From: Bhargavaea ullalensis
GTDB taxonomy: Bacteria > Bacillota > Bacilli > Bacillales_A > Planococcaceae
Assembly: GCF_040545425.1 (NCBI RefSeq)
Contig: NZ_JBEPLW010000003.1
Length of the DNA stretch: 64,000 nucleotides
Direction: 5' to 3' (one strand)
Both the position numbers and the translations under genes were made by a program. A model generated the notes under the pieces. That model was given only the letters and a program-made list of their open reading frames with translations. It had not been told where the DNA came from and ran no database searches. Shown here one piece after another: positions 7,956 to 16,920 of this stretch (within the stretch, counting starts at the first letter, position 1; each line of letters starts with the position of its first letter).

Positions 7956-10604
7956 TTGAAGAATATCATTAAATTCCGCTGGCCGATCTTCATCGTGCTG
8001 TCCGTGCTGACAGCGGTTCTGTTCGTCCTTTCGCCAAACCTGGCGGAACAGGCGGAAGAGGCAGGATCGTTCCAGCTACCGGGCGATGCGGATTCCCAGA
8101 AGGCGGCCGACCTGCTCGAAAAAGCCGGTGCGGCGGACGAGACGATTTCGCTCGTTTATCCTCTTGATGAAAAAGCGGATGACGCAACGAAGGAAGAGAT
8201 CTCCAAAACGGCGGCCGACATCAAAGCGCTCGGCAAGCCGGTGACGGATGTGCTCGACCCGTTTGAAAACGAAGAACTTGAGAAGCAGCTCGTCTCAGAA
8301 GACGGCAAGACGGTGCTTCTGCCGATTACAGTCGACGGCTCTGATGAGGAGGTTGTCGAACTCGCCGAGAAGGTCAAGGCGGACATGGTGCCAAAAGACC
8401 GGAAAGTGTACATGACCGGCGAGGCGATCATCAACAACGACGTGAACCTGAGCGCACAAGAAGGCTTGAAGAAGACCGAGCTCATTACGGTCGGGCTCAT
8501 CTTCGGGCTGCTGCTCATCGTGTTCCGGTCGCCGATCACTCCGCTCATCCCGCTGATTGCGGTCGGGATGACCTATTTGCTCAGCCAGTCGCTCGTTGCG
8601 TTTTTCGTCGACTGGTTCGGATTCCCGGTATCCAATTACACGCAAATTTTCCTCGTGGCGATTTTGTTCGGGCTCGGGACGGATTATTGCATCCTCCTGC
8701 TCAGCCGGTACAAAGAGGAGCTGCTGGAAGGGCATGAAGTGGAAGAGGCGATCGTCAATACGTACAAGACGGCGGGACGGACGCTGTTCATTTCCGCAAT
8801 CGCCGTGTTCATCGGCTTTGCGGCGATCGGCTTCGCCCAGTTCCCGATCTTCAAGTCGGCCGTCGCGGTGGCGGTCGGTATTGCGACGCTGCTGCTCATC
8901 CTGACGACGGTTGTGCCACTGTTCATGATGCTGCTCAAGGACAAACTGTTCTGGCCTGCGAAAGGCAGCGCATCGCACAAAGACAGCAAGTTCTGGATCC
9001 GCATGAGCGGGCTGTCGGTCATGAGGCCGCTCTTGTCGATGGCGGTCGTGGCGATCATCACCGTGCCGATCTTGCTGACGTATGACAATGACCTTTCGTT
9101 CAATACGATCGATGAAGTCGACAGCAGCCGGGAGTCGGTGATGGGGCTGAACCGGATTTCCGACGCGTTCGGCGAAGGGGATTCCCTTCCGGTCGGCGTC
9201 ATCCTCAAGAAAGACGGCAAGATCACCGATGAGGACGCTGTTCCGTATCTGGAACGGATCAGTGAAGATCTCGAGAAAGTGAAGGGTGTGAAAGACGTCC
9301 GGACGATCACCCGGCCGACGGGAGAACCGATTGAGGACCTGTATGTGGACCGCCAGATCGGCCTCATGGCAGACGGTCTGGATGGGGCCATCGACGGGAT
9401 CGCCCAGGTCCGGGACGGGCTCGGCCAGGCGAAATCCGGACTCGATGACATGGCCTCACAGATTCCGTCGGGCGGCACGGATGCCGATTCGGGCCTCGGC
9501 CAGGCAGCATCCGGCATCGGCCAGATCAATGCGCAGCTCGGCCAGATCAGCGGAGGGCTCAAGCAGGGCATGCCCGCCGCGCAGGCAGCCGGTGCACTTG
9601 ACGCGCTCGGCGGCGAACTCGGGAAAATCCAGTCCGCACTGAACGGAGCCGCCGGTGAACTGCAGTCGGCAGGCGGAACGATGGGACAGCTTGCCGGCGG
9701 TCTCGGCCAGTTGTCCGAAGGCATCGGCTCGGCGCAGGGCGGCCTCGGGGAAATCTCGGGCGGCCTGGACGATCTGGCGGCCATGATGCACGACATGGGC
9801 GACTCGCAGCAAGTCCGCGAGACCGGTGTGTTCATTCCGAAAGGGACGCTGGACAATGAAGAGTTCGCACAGGTGCTCGACCGCTACACGATCGACAACG
9901 AATCCGGCATCCTCATGGAAGTCATTTTGGATGAGGACCCGTATTCGCGCGAAGCGATCGGCACCGTGGATGAGATCAAGGACTCCGTGAAGAAGTCGGT
10001 GATCGGCACGCCGTTTGAGAAGGCGGACGTCTACTTTGACGGCATCTCGGTCATGAACTCCGATCTGAGCGACATCTCGTCGTCAGACTTCACCCGGACC
10101 GTCACGATCATGCTCGTCGGCCTGTTCGTCGTGCTGTTCATCCTGTTCCGCTCGGCGATCATGCCGCTTTACATGATCGGCTCGCTCCTGCTGACCTACT
10201 ACACGTCGGTGTCCGTCACAGAGCTCATCTTCGTGAACGGCCTCGGCTACGACGGCATCAGCTGGGCGGTTCCGTTCTTCGGCTTCATCATGCTCATCGC
10301 GCTCGGCGTCGACTACTCGATCTTCCTGCTCGACCGCTTCCGCGAAGAAAGCATCAACCGCCTGAACACGAGGGACGCACTGGTGAAGTCAATGGCGAAG
10401 ATGGGCACCGTCATCATCACGGCCGCCATCATCCTCGCCGGCACATTCGGCGCCATGATGCCGTCCGGCGTGCTCAGCCTCGTGCAGATTGCGACGATTG
10501 TCATCACCGGCCTCCTGCTCTACGGCCTCATCATCCTGCCGCTCCTCATCCCGGCGATCACCGTATCGTTCGGACGCGGCGTCTGGTGGCCGTTCAGGGG
10601 CTGA
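7956..10604 (+). CDS. MMPL/RND family transporter, YdgH-like
   Basis: Large membrane protein of 882 residues with the duplicated RND/MMPL layout: one N-terminal helix, an extracellular domain, five helices around residues 175-340, a second extracellular domain, and six helices in the last 180 residues. Both halves keep the MMPL signature helices (FGLGTDYCILLLSRYKEE and ALGVDYSIFLLDRFREES). The second outer domain contains a long Gly/Ala-rich stretch with repeated GLGQ/GIGQ-type heptads (about residues 475-610), likely an extended helical hairpin. The TTG start overlaps the region just after marR, with AAGGAG upstream. Relatives export lipids, drugs or other hydrophobic molecules; the substrate here is unknown. 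Confidence 0.85.
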   Translation: MKNIIKFRWPIFIVLSVLTAVLFVLSPNLAEQAEEAGSFQLPGDADSQKAADLLEKAGAADETISLVYPLDEKADDATKEEISKTAADIKALGKPVTDVLDPFENEELEKQLVSEDGKTVLLPITVDGSDEEVVELAEKVKADMVPKDRKVYMTGEAIINNDVNLSAQEGLKKTELITVGLIFGLLLIVFRSPITPLIPLIAVGMTYLLSQSLVAFFVDWFGFPVSNYTQIFLVAILFGLGTDYCILLLSRYKEELLEGHEVEEAIVNTYKTAGRTLFISAIAVFIGFAAIGFAQFPIFKSAVAVAVGIATLLLILTTVVPLFMMLLKDKLFWPAKGSASHKDSKFWIRMSGLSVMRPLLSMAVVAIITVPILLTYDNDLSFNTIDEVDSSRESVMGLNRISDAFGEGDSLPVGVILKKDGKITDEDAVPYLERISEDLEKVKGVKDVRTITRPTGEPIEDLYVDRQIGLMADGLDGAIDGIAQVRDGLGQAKSGLDDMASQIPSGGTDADSGLGQAASGIGQINAQLGQISGGLKQGMPAAQAAGALDALGGELGKIQSALNGAAGELQSAGGTMGQLAGGLGQLSEGIGSAQGGLGEISGGLDDLAAMMHDMGDSQQVRETGVFIPKGTLDNEEFAQVLDRYTIDNESGILMEVILDEDPYSREAIGTVDEIKDSVKKSVIGTPFEKADVYFDGISVMNSDLSDISSSDFTRTVTIMLVGLFVVLFILFRSAIMPLYMIGSLLLTYYTSVSVTELIFVNGLGYDGISWAVPFFGFIMLIALGVDYSIFLLDRFREESINRLNTRDALVKSMAKMGTVIITAAIILAGTFGAMMPSGVLSLVQIATIVITGLLLYGLIILPLLIPAITVSFGRGVWWPFRG

Positions 10605-10624
10605 TTCAAGAAAAGAATAGCTGC

Positions 10625-10663
10625 AGCCGGGCTGTCCGAATCGGGACGGCCCGGCTTTTTTTT
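10625..10663 (+). terminator. Terminator after the MMPL transporter
   Basis: AGCCGGGCTGTCC pairs with GGGACGGCCCGGCT, followed by eight T residues. Confidence 0.85.
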
Positions 10664-10694
10664 GTGTCCGGGAAAAGGAAGATGCTCTCGGCGG

Positions 10695-10807
10695 TAAAGA
10701 TCCTGTTCCGCAACAAGTTAAAAATAACGCTCCGGACGATAAAGATAACGTTCTGCGGGATAAAGACAACGCTTCCCGCGATAAAGATCACGTTCTGCGA
10801 TTTTTGA
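10695..10807. repeat. 21-bp periodic intergenic array 1 (core ATAACGTTCTGCG-GATAAAG)
   Basis: Units start at 10724, 10745, 10766 and 10787, each 21 bp apart, with a more diverged unit just before (24-bp step). The conserved part is A-T/C-A/C-ACG-C/T-T near the unit start and GATAAAG at its end. It lies between a terminator and the next gene's ribosome site and shows no coding potential of its own. Confidence 0.8.
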
Positions 10808-10869
10808 TTTGCAGGGGTGGTTCGCAAGACGAAAAGGGGAAGAGAAGAATATTCAGGGAGGGATCGGAT

Positions 10870-12093
10870 ATGGAGCTGCATGAAGGAAGACTGTTTTGGC
10901 CAGGGACGGTGGAGGGTGCCCGTCCGTTTAAAAAAAAGGAACCGGGCGGGCGCGTGTACGGGGCGGCCGTCATCGGAGGCGGTATGTCCGGTGCAATCAC
11001 CGCCGCGGTGCTGAGCGGGGAAGGGCTTGATGTTGCCTTGATCGATGCGGGGCAGATCGGTGCCGGCAGCACGTCGGCGAACACCGGGCTGCTCCAATAC
11101 TCAAATGACATCATGCTTCATGAACTGGCCGAAGAAATCGGCTGGGACAACGCGATCCGGTTTTACCGCGGCTGCACCGAAGCGATGGACGGACTCGGAA
11201 GGCTGGCGGAAAAGATGGATGCGGATTCCTCATACATAAGCCGGGCGAGTTTGTATTATGCAACCGATGAAGGCGACCGGGAAAAAGTTCGGCGCGAATA
11301 TGAAGCACTCCGGAAGTACGGCTTCCGCGCGGATTACTGGGACAGCGCGGAAATCGGGCGCCGTTTCCCCTTCCAAAAGCCATGCGCCATCGTGACGCAC
11401 GGAGACGCGGAGGTGAATCCGCTCGCCTATTGCCGGGGAGCGGCCCGCCTCGCCGAGAGCCGCGGAGCGGATGTGTTTGAGGAAACGAAGGTGAGCGGGC
11501 TCGTGCGCGACGACGGACTGATTGAAGTGTCTACCGGCCGCGGTCCGATTTTGGCGGAGCGGGTCGTCATGGCGACCGGCTATGGCCGCACTTTCCTCGC
11601 CGATCATTCGGTCAAGGACCTGAACCGGACATTCGCCATTGCGACCGAACCGGTGGTGGATCTGGGTTCTTGGACGGACCGCATGATGATCTGGGAAACG
11701 AAACGCCCTTATCTGTACGCGCGGACAACGGTCGACAACCGGATCATCATCGGCGGGCTCGACCAGGAAACCGCCTCGCTGCCGCATGACCGGGCGCGGA
11801 CCGAAGAGAAAGGGGACCGGCTCAGATCCGCCCTGTGCGGCCTGTTTCCAAGTCTTCACGTGGAGGTCTCGCACGCCTGGGCCGCCGTCTTCGGCGAATC
11901 CGACGATAACCTTCCTGTGATCGGCAGGCACCCGGAAGAGGAGAACGTGTACTACCTGCTGGGCCTCGGCGGCAACGGCACCGTCTACAGCATGATGGGC
12001 GCGGAGGTGATCGCCGGATTGATGAAGGGGAAGAAAAGCCTTTTGAGCGAGATTGTGGACCCGGCGGGGCGTGCACGGTTCTGGAGGATGTGA
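10870..12093 (+). CDS. FAD-dependent amino acid oxidase-like oxidoreductase (DAO family)
   Basis: Flavoprotein of 407 residues. The dinucleotide-binding motif VIGGGMSG (about 34-41) with AALIDAG-type strand end and GSTSANTGLLQYS identifies the D-amino-acid oxidase/glycine oxidase (DAO) fold. The C-terminal FAD contact is seen at GLGGNGTVYSMMGAEVIAGL. B. subtilis YurR is a similar kind of protein. It should oxidise an amine or amino acid with FAD, but the substrate is not predictable. ATG 10870 has AGGGAGG eight bases upstream; the longer frame from 10804 begins in the repeat array. The gene is single, bounded by 21-bp arrays on both sides. Confidence 0.82.
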   Translation: MELHEGRLFWPGTVEGARPFKKKEPGGRVYGAAVIGGGMSGAITAAVLSGEGLDVALIDAGQIGAGSTSANTGLLQYSNDIMLHELAEEIGWDNAIRFYRGCTEAMDGLGRLAEKMDADSSYISRASLYYATDEGDREKVRREYEALRKYGFRADYWDSAEIGRRFPFQKPCAIVTHGDAEVNPLAYCRGAARLAESRGADVFEETKVSGLVRDDGLIEVSTGRGPILAERVVMATGYGRTFLADHSVKDLNRTFAIATEPVVDLGSWTDRMMIWETKRPYLYARTTVDNRIIIGGLDQETASLPHDRARTEEKGDRLRSALCGLFPSLHVEVSHAWAAVFGESDDNLPVIGRHPEEENVYYLLGLGGNGTVYSMMGAEVIAGLMKGKKSLLSEIVDPAGRARFWRM

Positions 12094-12179
12094 GGGTGCG
12101 GAGTGATCGCGAGGAGATGAGGAGTCGGGAGGCGATGTGAATCGAGGAAAGGGCGGGTTAAGTCGTCCTTTTGCGCAAG

Positions 12180-12326
12180 AGACCGATTCCTGCTTGTAAG
12201 AGTCCGATTCTCTCGTTTAAGAGTCCGATTCCCGCACGTAAGAGTTCAATTCCCTCCCGTAAGAGACCGATTCCCCTTCCGAGTAAACCGATTCCCTCTC
12301 TGCGCAGACCGATTCCGACCGGATTC
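12180..12326. repeat. 21-bp periodic intergenic array 2 (core AGACCGATTCC)
   Basis: Seven consecutive units start at 12180, 12201, 12222, 12243, 12264, 12285 and 12306. Each opens with AGACCGATTCC or a close variant and usually ends in GTAAG. The first eleven bases are conserved and the next ten vary. The rest of the 300-base gap before pxpB shows nothing else recognisable. Confidence 0.9.
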
Positions 12327-12392
12327 GACACGGCGGCTTGAATTGTGAGAGAATTCTACTTATACGTTTGTCATAGAAAGAGAGGGGTTGTG

Positions 12393-13091
12393 ATGAAGTA
12401 CGGGATGCATGCGCTCGGGGACAGCGCAGTGGCGGTGACGGCTGGGGAGCAGGCCGGTGAGGAAACGACGGCGGCTGTCCGGGCGATTGCGGAAGCGGTC
12501 GGTCGGGCGGCGCTGCCGGAAGTGACGGACGTCATCCAGGCGTACGTGAATGTGACGGTCTGCTACGATGCGTCGGGAGGCGTGACTCTTGAGGAGATGA
12601 AGGAACGGCTCTGTGACATCCTGAAAGACGTGCAGCCCGCTTCTCCGGAAACCGGGCGAACGGTGGAAATTCCGGTCTGCTACGGTGGGGAGTTCGGTCC
12701 GGACCTCCCGTTTGTGGCGGAGCACAACGGCCTCACCGAAGAGGAAGTCATCAAGATCCATTCGGCCGGATCCTACGACGTGAAAATGATTGGTTTCGCT
12801 CCCGGATTCCCGTTTCTCGGCGGGCTTGATGAGCGGATCGCCGCACCGCGTCGGCCGTCGCCGCGGCTCGAGATCCCGGCGCGGACCGTCGGAATCGCCG
12901 GGAGCCAGACGGGCGTGTATCCGATCGGAACGCCCGGCGGCTGGCAACTTATCGGCCGCACGCCGGTCGACCTGTTTCTCCCCGGAGAAGAAATCCCGAG
13001 CCTGCTGCGACCGGGTGACCGGGTGACATTCCGGCCGATCACACAGGAAGAATTCGACCGGAAGGAGGATGCACGCCATGATCAAAGTTGA
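12393..13091 (+). CDS. pxpB: 5-oxoprolinase subunit PxpB
   Basis: Cytoplasmic protein of 232 residues of the KipI/PxpB family. Typical segments are GDSAVAV near the start, VNVTVCYD, EIPVCYGGEFGPDL, and the diagnostic MIGFAPGFPFLGGLDERIAAPRR followed by VGIAGSQTGVYPIGTPGGWQLIGRTP. With PxpC and PxpA it forms the ATP-dependent 5-oxoprolinase that opens pyroglutamate to glutamate. In B. subtilis the homologue was first described as KipI, an inhibitor of the sporulation kinase KinA. ATG 12393 is used because AGAGGGG precedes it. The end overlaps pxpC by 14 bases. Confidence 0.93.
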   Translation: MKYGMHALGDSAVAVTAGEQAGEETTAAVRAIAEAVGRAALPEVTDVIQAYVNVTVCYDASGGVTLEEMKERLCDILKDVQPASPETGRTVEIPVCYGGEFGPDLPFVAEHNGLTEEEVIKIHSAGSYDVKMIGFAPGFPFLGGLDERIAAPRRPSPRLEIPARTVGIAGSQTGVYPIGTPGGWQLIGRTPVDLFLPGEEIPSLLRPGDRVTFRPITQEEFDRKEDARHDQS

Positions 13092-14091
13092 ACAGCCCGG
13101 CCTCCAGACATCCGTCCAGGACCTCGGCCGCCCGGGCTTCCAGCAGTACGGCGTCGTCGCGGGCGGAGCGATGGACACGGTGTCCCTCCGGATTGCAAAC
13201 ATGCTCGCCGGGAACGCCCCCGATTGCGCGGCGATCGAAGCCGCAATCTCGGGGCCGGCGCTTTTGTTTGAAGAAGACCGGCTGATCGCGATGGCCGGAG
13301 CGGACCTCTCGGCTGAAATCGGCGGTATGCGGGTGCCGATGTGCCGGCCGGTCGCAGTGAGAAAAGGGTCTGTGCTCCGGTTCGGGCGGCCGGTGTCCGG
13401 ATGCCGGGTGTACATCGCCGTCGCCGGCGGCATTGACGTTCCCAAAGTGATGGGCAGCCGGTCGACCTATATGAAAGCGGGGATCGGCGGTTACAGGGGA
13501 CGCCTGCTGCAGAAAGGGGACCGGTTGCCGGCGGGAACGCCTTCCGGAGCGGCCGCCTCAATCACGGTGAGGCTATTGGCAGAAGGGGCGGGCAATCCGT
13601 TTTCGGCAACAGACTGGTCGGTTGCGGAGGAATGCTGCACTTCTTTAAAAAGGGAAGCGGTTGTGCGGATGATGCGCGGGCCGCAGTGGGACTGGTTTGA
13701 CGAAGCGAGCCGGGAGCGGTTTTTCGGAGAAGTGTTCACCGTTTCCTCGGAGTCGGACCGGATGGGCTACCGGCTGAAGGGTCCGTCGCTGCAGTTGTCC
13801 GAGCCGCGGGAGCTGCTGTCGGAAGCGGTCGTGCCGGGCTCAGTGCAGGTGCCGTCCGGCGGCAGTCCGATCTTATTGATGGCGGACCGGCAGACGACCG
13901 GCGGATATCCGAAGATCGGACAGGCGGCGACGGTTGACCTGCCGGCGATCGCCCAGCTTCCGCCCGGGGCGCGGCTGCGTTTTCAGGAAGTGAGCGTGGC
14001 GGAGGCCCAGGCGGCGCTCGTCCGGCAGGCAAGGGAACTGGCGGAACTGCGGGCGGCGGTTGAGTTGAAAATGAAAGGGGTTACATCATGA
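13078..14091 (+). CDS. pxpC: 5-oxoprolinase subunit PxpC
   Basis: Protein of 337 residues of the KipA/PxpC (urea amidolyase-related) family. It opens IKVEQPGLQTSVQDLGRPG and continues with GVVAGGAMDTVSLRIANMLAGN, IAVAGGIDVPKVMGSRSTY, DRMGYRLKGPSL and MADRQTTGGYPKIGQ, all conserved family landmarks. It is the second subunit of the ATP-dependent 5-oxoprolinase. The ATG at 13078 is preferred over the one at 13069, since AGGAGG at 13063-13068 would touch the earlier start. The gene overlaps both neighbours, indicating a translationally coupled pxpB-pxpC-pxpA operon. Confidence 0.93.
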   Translation: MIKVEQPGLQTSVQDLGRPGFQQYGVVAGGAMDTVSLRIANMLAGNAPDCAAIEAAISGPALLFEEDRLIAMAGADLSAEIGGMRVPMCRPVAVRKGSVLRFGRPVSGCRVYIAVAGGIDVPKVMGSRSTYMKAGIGGYRGRLLQKGDRLPAGTPSGAAASITVRLLAEGAGNPFSATDWSVAEECCTSLKREAVVRMMRGPQWDWFDEASRERFFGEVFTVSSESDRMGYRLKGPSLQLSEPRELLSEAVVPGSVQVPSGGSPILLMADRQTTGGYPKIGQAATVDLPAIAQLPPGARLRFQEVSVAEAQAALVRQARELAELRAAVELKMKGVTS

Positions 14092-14852
14092 TGGCATTTA
14101 AAGTGGATTTGAACTGCGACATGGGGGAGTCGTTCGGGGCTTACCGGATGGGCAATGACTCGGAGATCCTGGAGTTCGTGACGAGCGCGAACATCGCGTG
14201 CGGTTTCCATGCGGGCGATCCGTCGACGATGCGGAAGACCGTCCGGATGGCGCTGGAAAAGGGCGTCGGCATCGGAGCGCACCCCGGCACGCCGGACCTC
14301 GCCGGTTTCGGGCGCCGGGCGATGGCGCTGTCGGCGGAGGAAGCCTATGACCTGGTCGTGTATCAGATCGGCGCGCTCGATGCATTCGTCCGGTCCGAGG
14401 GAGGATCGATGCAGCACGTGAAGCCGCACGGCGCGCTTTATAATATGGCCGCGAAAGATGCCGGTCTGTCGGAGGCAATCGCCGAGGCGGTGTACAGGGT
14501 GAACCCGGAACTCGTTTTATTTGGCCTGTCGGGCAGCGAACTTGTTAAAGCGGGCGAGAAGGCGGGACTCCGGACCGCAAGCGAAGTGTTCTCCGACCGG
14601 ACATACGGCCCGGACGGATCGCTCACCGACCGCCGGCAGCCGAACGCCCTGATCACCGACCCGGAGGAAGCCATCGCGCAGGTCATCCGGATGGTGAAAG
14701 AAGGCAAGGTCCGCGCGACCGACAACACCGATGTGGAATTAAAAGCCGACACGATCTGCATCCACGGCGACGGCACCGCCGCACTCGACTTTGCCCGGCG
14801 GATCTCGGCAGCGCTGCCCGGGGAAGGAATCGAAATCAGCGCCTTCAAATGA
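14088..14852 (+). CDS. pxpA: 5-oxoprolinase subunit PxpA
   Basis: LamB/YcsF-family protein of 254 residues, the third subunit of 5-oxoprolinase. Conserved segments are VDLNCDMGESFGAYRMGND, ANIACGFHAGDPSTMRKTV, GAHPGTPDLAGFGRR, VKPHGALYNMAAKD and SEVFSDRTYGPDGSLTDR. Asp and His residues in these motifs line the proposed active site. AAAGGGG lies seven bases before ATG 14088; a second ATG follows directly. It overlaps the stop of pxpC. Pyroglutamate for this enzyme could come from Pcp (55640-56245), also encoded in this window. Confidence 0.94.
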   Translation: MMAFKVDLNCDMGESFGAYRMGNDSEILEFVTSANIACGFHAGDPSTMRKTVRMALEKGVGIGAHPGTPDLAGFGRRAMALSAEEAYDLVVYQIGALDAFVRSEGGSMQHVKPHGALYNMAAKDAGLSEAIAEAVYRVNPELVLFGLSGSELVKAGEKAGLRTASEVFSDRTYGPDGSLTDRRQPNALITDPEEAIAQVIRMVKEGKVRATDNTDVELKADTICIHGDGTAALDFARRISAALPGEGIEISAFK

Positions 14853-14885
14853 CGGGGGGAGCGGTTGGTCTTAAGGTGAATTATT

Positions 14886-15011
14886 GAAAGCGTCTCACTC
14901 TGAGGAGAAAGCGACTCACTCGCGTCAGACTGCGACTCACTCGCGTCAGACTGCGACTCACTCACGGCCGATAGCGTCTCACTCGGAGGGCGTAGCGTCT
15001 CACTCGCCTCT
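14886..15011. repeat. 21-bp periodic intergenic array 3 (core AGCGWCTCACTCG)
   Basis: Six units start at 14886, 14907, 14928, 14949, 14970 and 14991. The core is GCGACTCACTC or GCGTCTCACTC followed by a variable stretch. It occupies the gap between pxpA and the ycsG-like gene. The same class recurs at 22775 and 23317. Confidence 0.9.
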
Positions 15012-15050
15012 CACTTCCACGTATACACGAACATTCACAGGGGGAAATCC

Positions 15051-16256
15051 ATGAACAGCACATTGGATCAAAAGAAACAGAATCGCAGCATCCTGCTTGG
15101 GGCGGCGTTTCTCATGGCGACATCTGCGATCGGGCCGGGGTTCCTGACGCAGACGACCGTTTTTACCGAGCAATTGATGGCGAGCTTTGCATTCGTCATC
15201 CTCATCTCCATCCTGATTGACATCGCGGCGCAGCTGAACATCTGGCGGATCATCGCGGTGTCGGGGAAACGTGCACAGGACATTGCCAATGACGTGCTGC
15301 CGGGGCTCGGATACTTTCTTGCCCTCCTCGTCGTGATGGGCGGACTGGCCTTCAATATTGGGAACATCGGCGGCGCCGGACTCGGGACGAATGTCTTGTT
15401 CGGCATCGATCCGAAAGTCGGCGCCGTCATCAGCTGCCTGCTTGCGGTCGGCATCTTCATCGTCAAAGAAGCGGGCCGGGTGATGGACCGGTTCACCCAG
15501 ATCCTTGGATTCATCATGATCGCCCTGACGCTCTACGTCATGTTCACGGCATCACCGCCTTATGGCGAAGCCGTGATCCGGACAGTGGCACCGCTTGAAC
15601 TCGACGTGCTCGCCATCGTCACACTCGTCGGCGGAACGGTCGGCGGCTACATCACATTCGCCGGCGGGCACCGGCTGATCGATGCGGGCATCAAAGGAAA
15701 AGAGGCACTGCCTGAAGTGTCACGCGGCGCCGTTTCTGCAATCGGCATCGCCTCACTCATGCGGATCCTCCTGTTCCTCGCCGTTCTCGGCGTCGTCTCG
15801 CAGGGCCTCAAGCTCAACCCCGACAACCCGCCGGCGTCCGTGTTCCAGTTGGCTGCAGGGAATGTCGGCTACAAGATCTTCGGCGTCGTCATGTGGTCCG
15901 CGGCCGTCACCTCGGTCGTCGGCTGTGCCTACACGTCGGTTTCATTCATCCGGACATTCAGCGAGTGGATCGACCGCCATCACAAGAAGTTCATCATCGG
16001 CTTCATTCTCGTCTCGACGCTCGTCTTCGTCATTGTCGGACAGCCGGTCAAAATCCTCGTACTCGTCGGCTCGCTCAACGGCCTCATCCTGCCGCTCGCG
16101 CTCGGTGTCATGCTCGTTGCGGCTTACAAATCAAAAATCGTCGGCGACTACCGGCATCCGATGTGGCTGACCGTCATCGGGGCGATCACCGTCGTGGCAA
16201 TGGCCATCATGGGCGTTTATTCGCTCATGAACGGAATTCCTCAGCTGTTCAAATAA
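15051..16256 (+). CDS. ycsG: Nramp-like transporter YcsG
   Basis: Integral membrane protein of 401 residues with about eleven hydrophobic segments and the Nramp fold. The metal-binding DPGN motif of true Nramp proteins in the first helix is replaced by GPGFLTQT (about residues 28-35), and the MPHN motif of the sixth helix is replaced by YITFAGGHR. It is therefore unlikely to carry divalent metals in the usual way. B. subtilis YcsG is of this type and is also encoded beside the 5-oxoprolinase genes, so uptake of pyroglutamate or a related compound is a reasonable inference from context. CAGGGGG precedes the ATG, and a terminator follows. Confidence 0.85.
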   Translation: MNSTLDQKKQNRSILLGAAFLMATSAIGPGFLTQTTVFTEQLMASFAFVILISILIDIAAQLNIWRIIAVSGKRAQDIANDVLPGLGYFLALLVVMGGLAFNIGNIGGAGLGTNVLFGIDPKVGAVISCLLAVGIFIVKEAGRVMDRFTQILGFIMIALTLYVMFTASPPYGEAVIRTVAPLELDVLAIVTLVGGTVGGYITFAGGHRLIDAGIKGKEALPEVSRGAVSAIGIASLMRILLFLAVLGVVSQGLKLNPDNPPASVFQLAAGNVGYKIFGVVMWSAAVTSVVGCAYTSVSFIRTFSEWIDRHHKKFIIGFILVSTLVFVIVGQPVKILVLVGSLNGLILPLALGVMLVAAYKSKIVGDYRHPMWLTVIGAITVVAMAIMGVYSLMNGIPQLFK

Positions 16257-16273
16257 AGAAAATCAAAACCGTC

Positions 16274-16310
16274 AAGCGGACTTCCTTCGGGAGGTCCGCT
16301 TTTAATTTTT
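16274..16310 (+). terminator. Terminator after ycsG
   Basis: AAGCGGACTTCC pairs with GGAGGTCCGCTT around a TTCG loop, followed by a T-rich stretch. Confidence 0.85.
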
Positions 16311-16451
16311 ATTTTAGGTCTATTTACATAAGAAGAGAACTATCAGTTTTGGTTAAATTAAGATTTTTGATAGATATTTAGTCATAGAGGGTGATAGAGC
16401 CGCATATACATATTAGGGCAGGGCAAATAGGGGCCGGAAGGGGGACAGGCT

Positions 16452-16874
16452 ATGAAAAAGAGACTGGCTGCAACGGCAATCGCCCTGGTCGTCGGCGCAG
16501 GAGTCGTGCATGCGGCAAGCATGCCCGCAAGCTCCCTTTCCGGCTGGTACGAAGGTGCCTTCCAAAAGGAGAGTGAAAAACTCGCCGGAGCGGCGGGGGA
16601 AGAAATGGCCAGGCTGCTGGCCGGCATCGGGGCAAAAGTCCTGGAAGCCGGAGAATGGGCAGAAGAACAAGTCGTTTCGTTGACCGAGACGGAAGAACAA
16701 CGCGCCGAACGGGAACTCAACGCCCGCACGGCTGAGATCCAGAGCCAGCTTGAACAAACGGCCTCCCGGCTTGAAGCCGAACTGAAGGAAAGCACCACCG
16801 ACTCGAAACAACTGGAAGCGGAAATTGAAGCGGATGTCACCCGCATTCTGGAAGAAGTCCTGAACGAACACTAA
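16452..16874 (+). CDS. Secreted coiled-coil protein of unknown function (cluster gene 1)
   Basis: Unrecognised protein of 140 residues. A Sec signal peptide is clear (KKR, then about 15 hydrophobic residues, cleavage probably after VVHAAS at about residue 23). Next comes SSLSGWYEGAFQKESEKL, then an almost purely helical, Glu/Ala/Gln-rich region likely to form coiled coils up to the end. No cysteines remain in the mature part and there is no membrane anchor. AAGGGGG precedes the ATG. It is the first of three consecutive secreted proteins that share a short W-Y/F motif just after the signal peptide, which suggests common ancestry or a shared partner. Confidence 0.7.
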   Translation: MKKRLAATAIALVVGAGVVHAASMPASSLSGWYEGAFQKESEKLAGAAGEEMARLLAGIGAKVLEAGEWAEEQVVSLTETEEQRAERELNARTAEIQSQLEQTASRLEAELKESTTDSKQLEAEIEADVTRILEEVLNEH

Positions 16875-16920
16875 GACATCCACAAAAACCATTACACGAA
16901 AAGATAGGGGAAATGATCAA

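Noticed and set aside
9421..9780. Possible tandem-repeat recombination zone in the MMPL gene (GLGQ-type repeats)
   Set aside because: This Gly/Ala-rich helical hairpin is common in the extracellular domain of Gram-positive MMPL transporters and is in frame, so it needs no special explanation.
12180..12326. CRISPR array
   Set aside because: Units are only 21 bp, conserved and variable parts are about 11 and 10 bp, repeats are degenerate, and no cas genes are present.
14438..14965. Minus-strand frame encoding SESQSDASESQSDASES-type heptads
   Set aside because: The peptide repeat only reflects the 21-bp array, since 21 is divisible by three and any array stays open. There is no ribosome site and other arrays give unrelated peptides.
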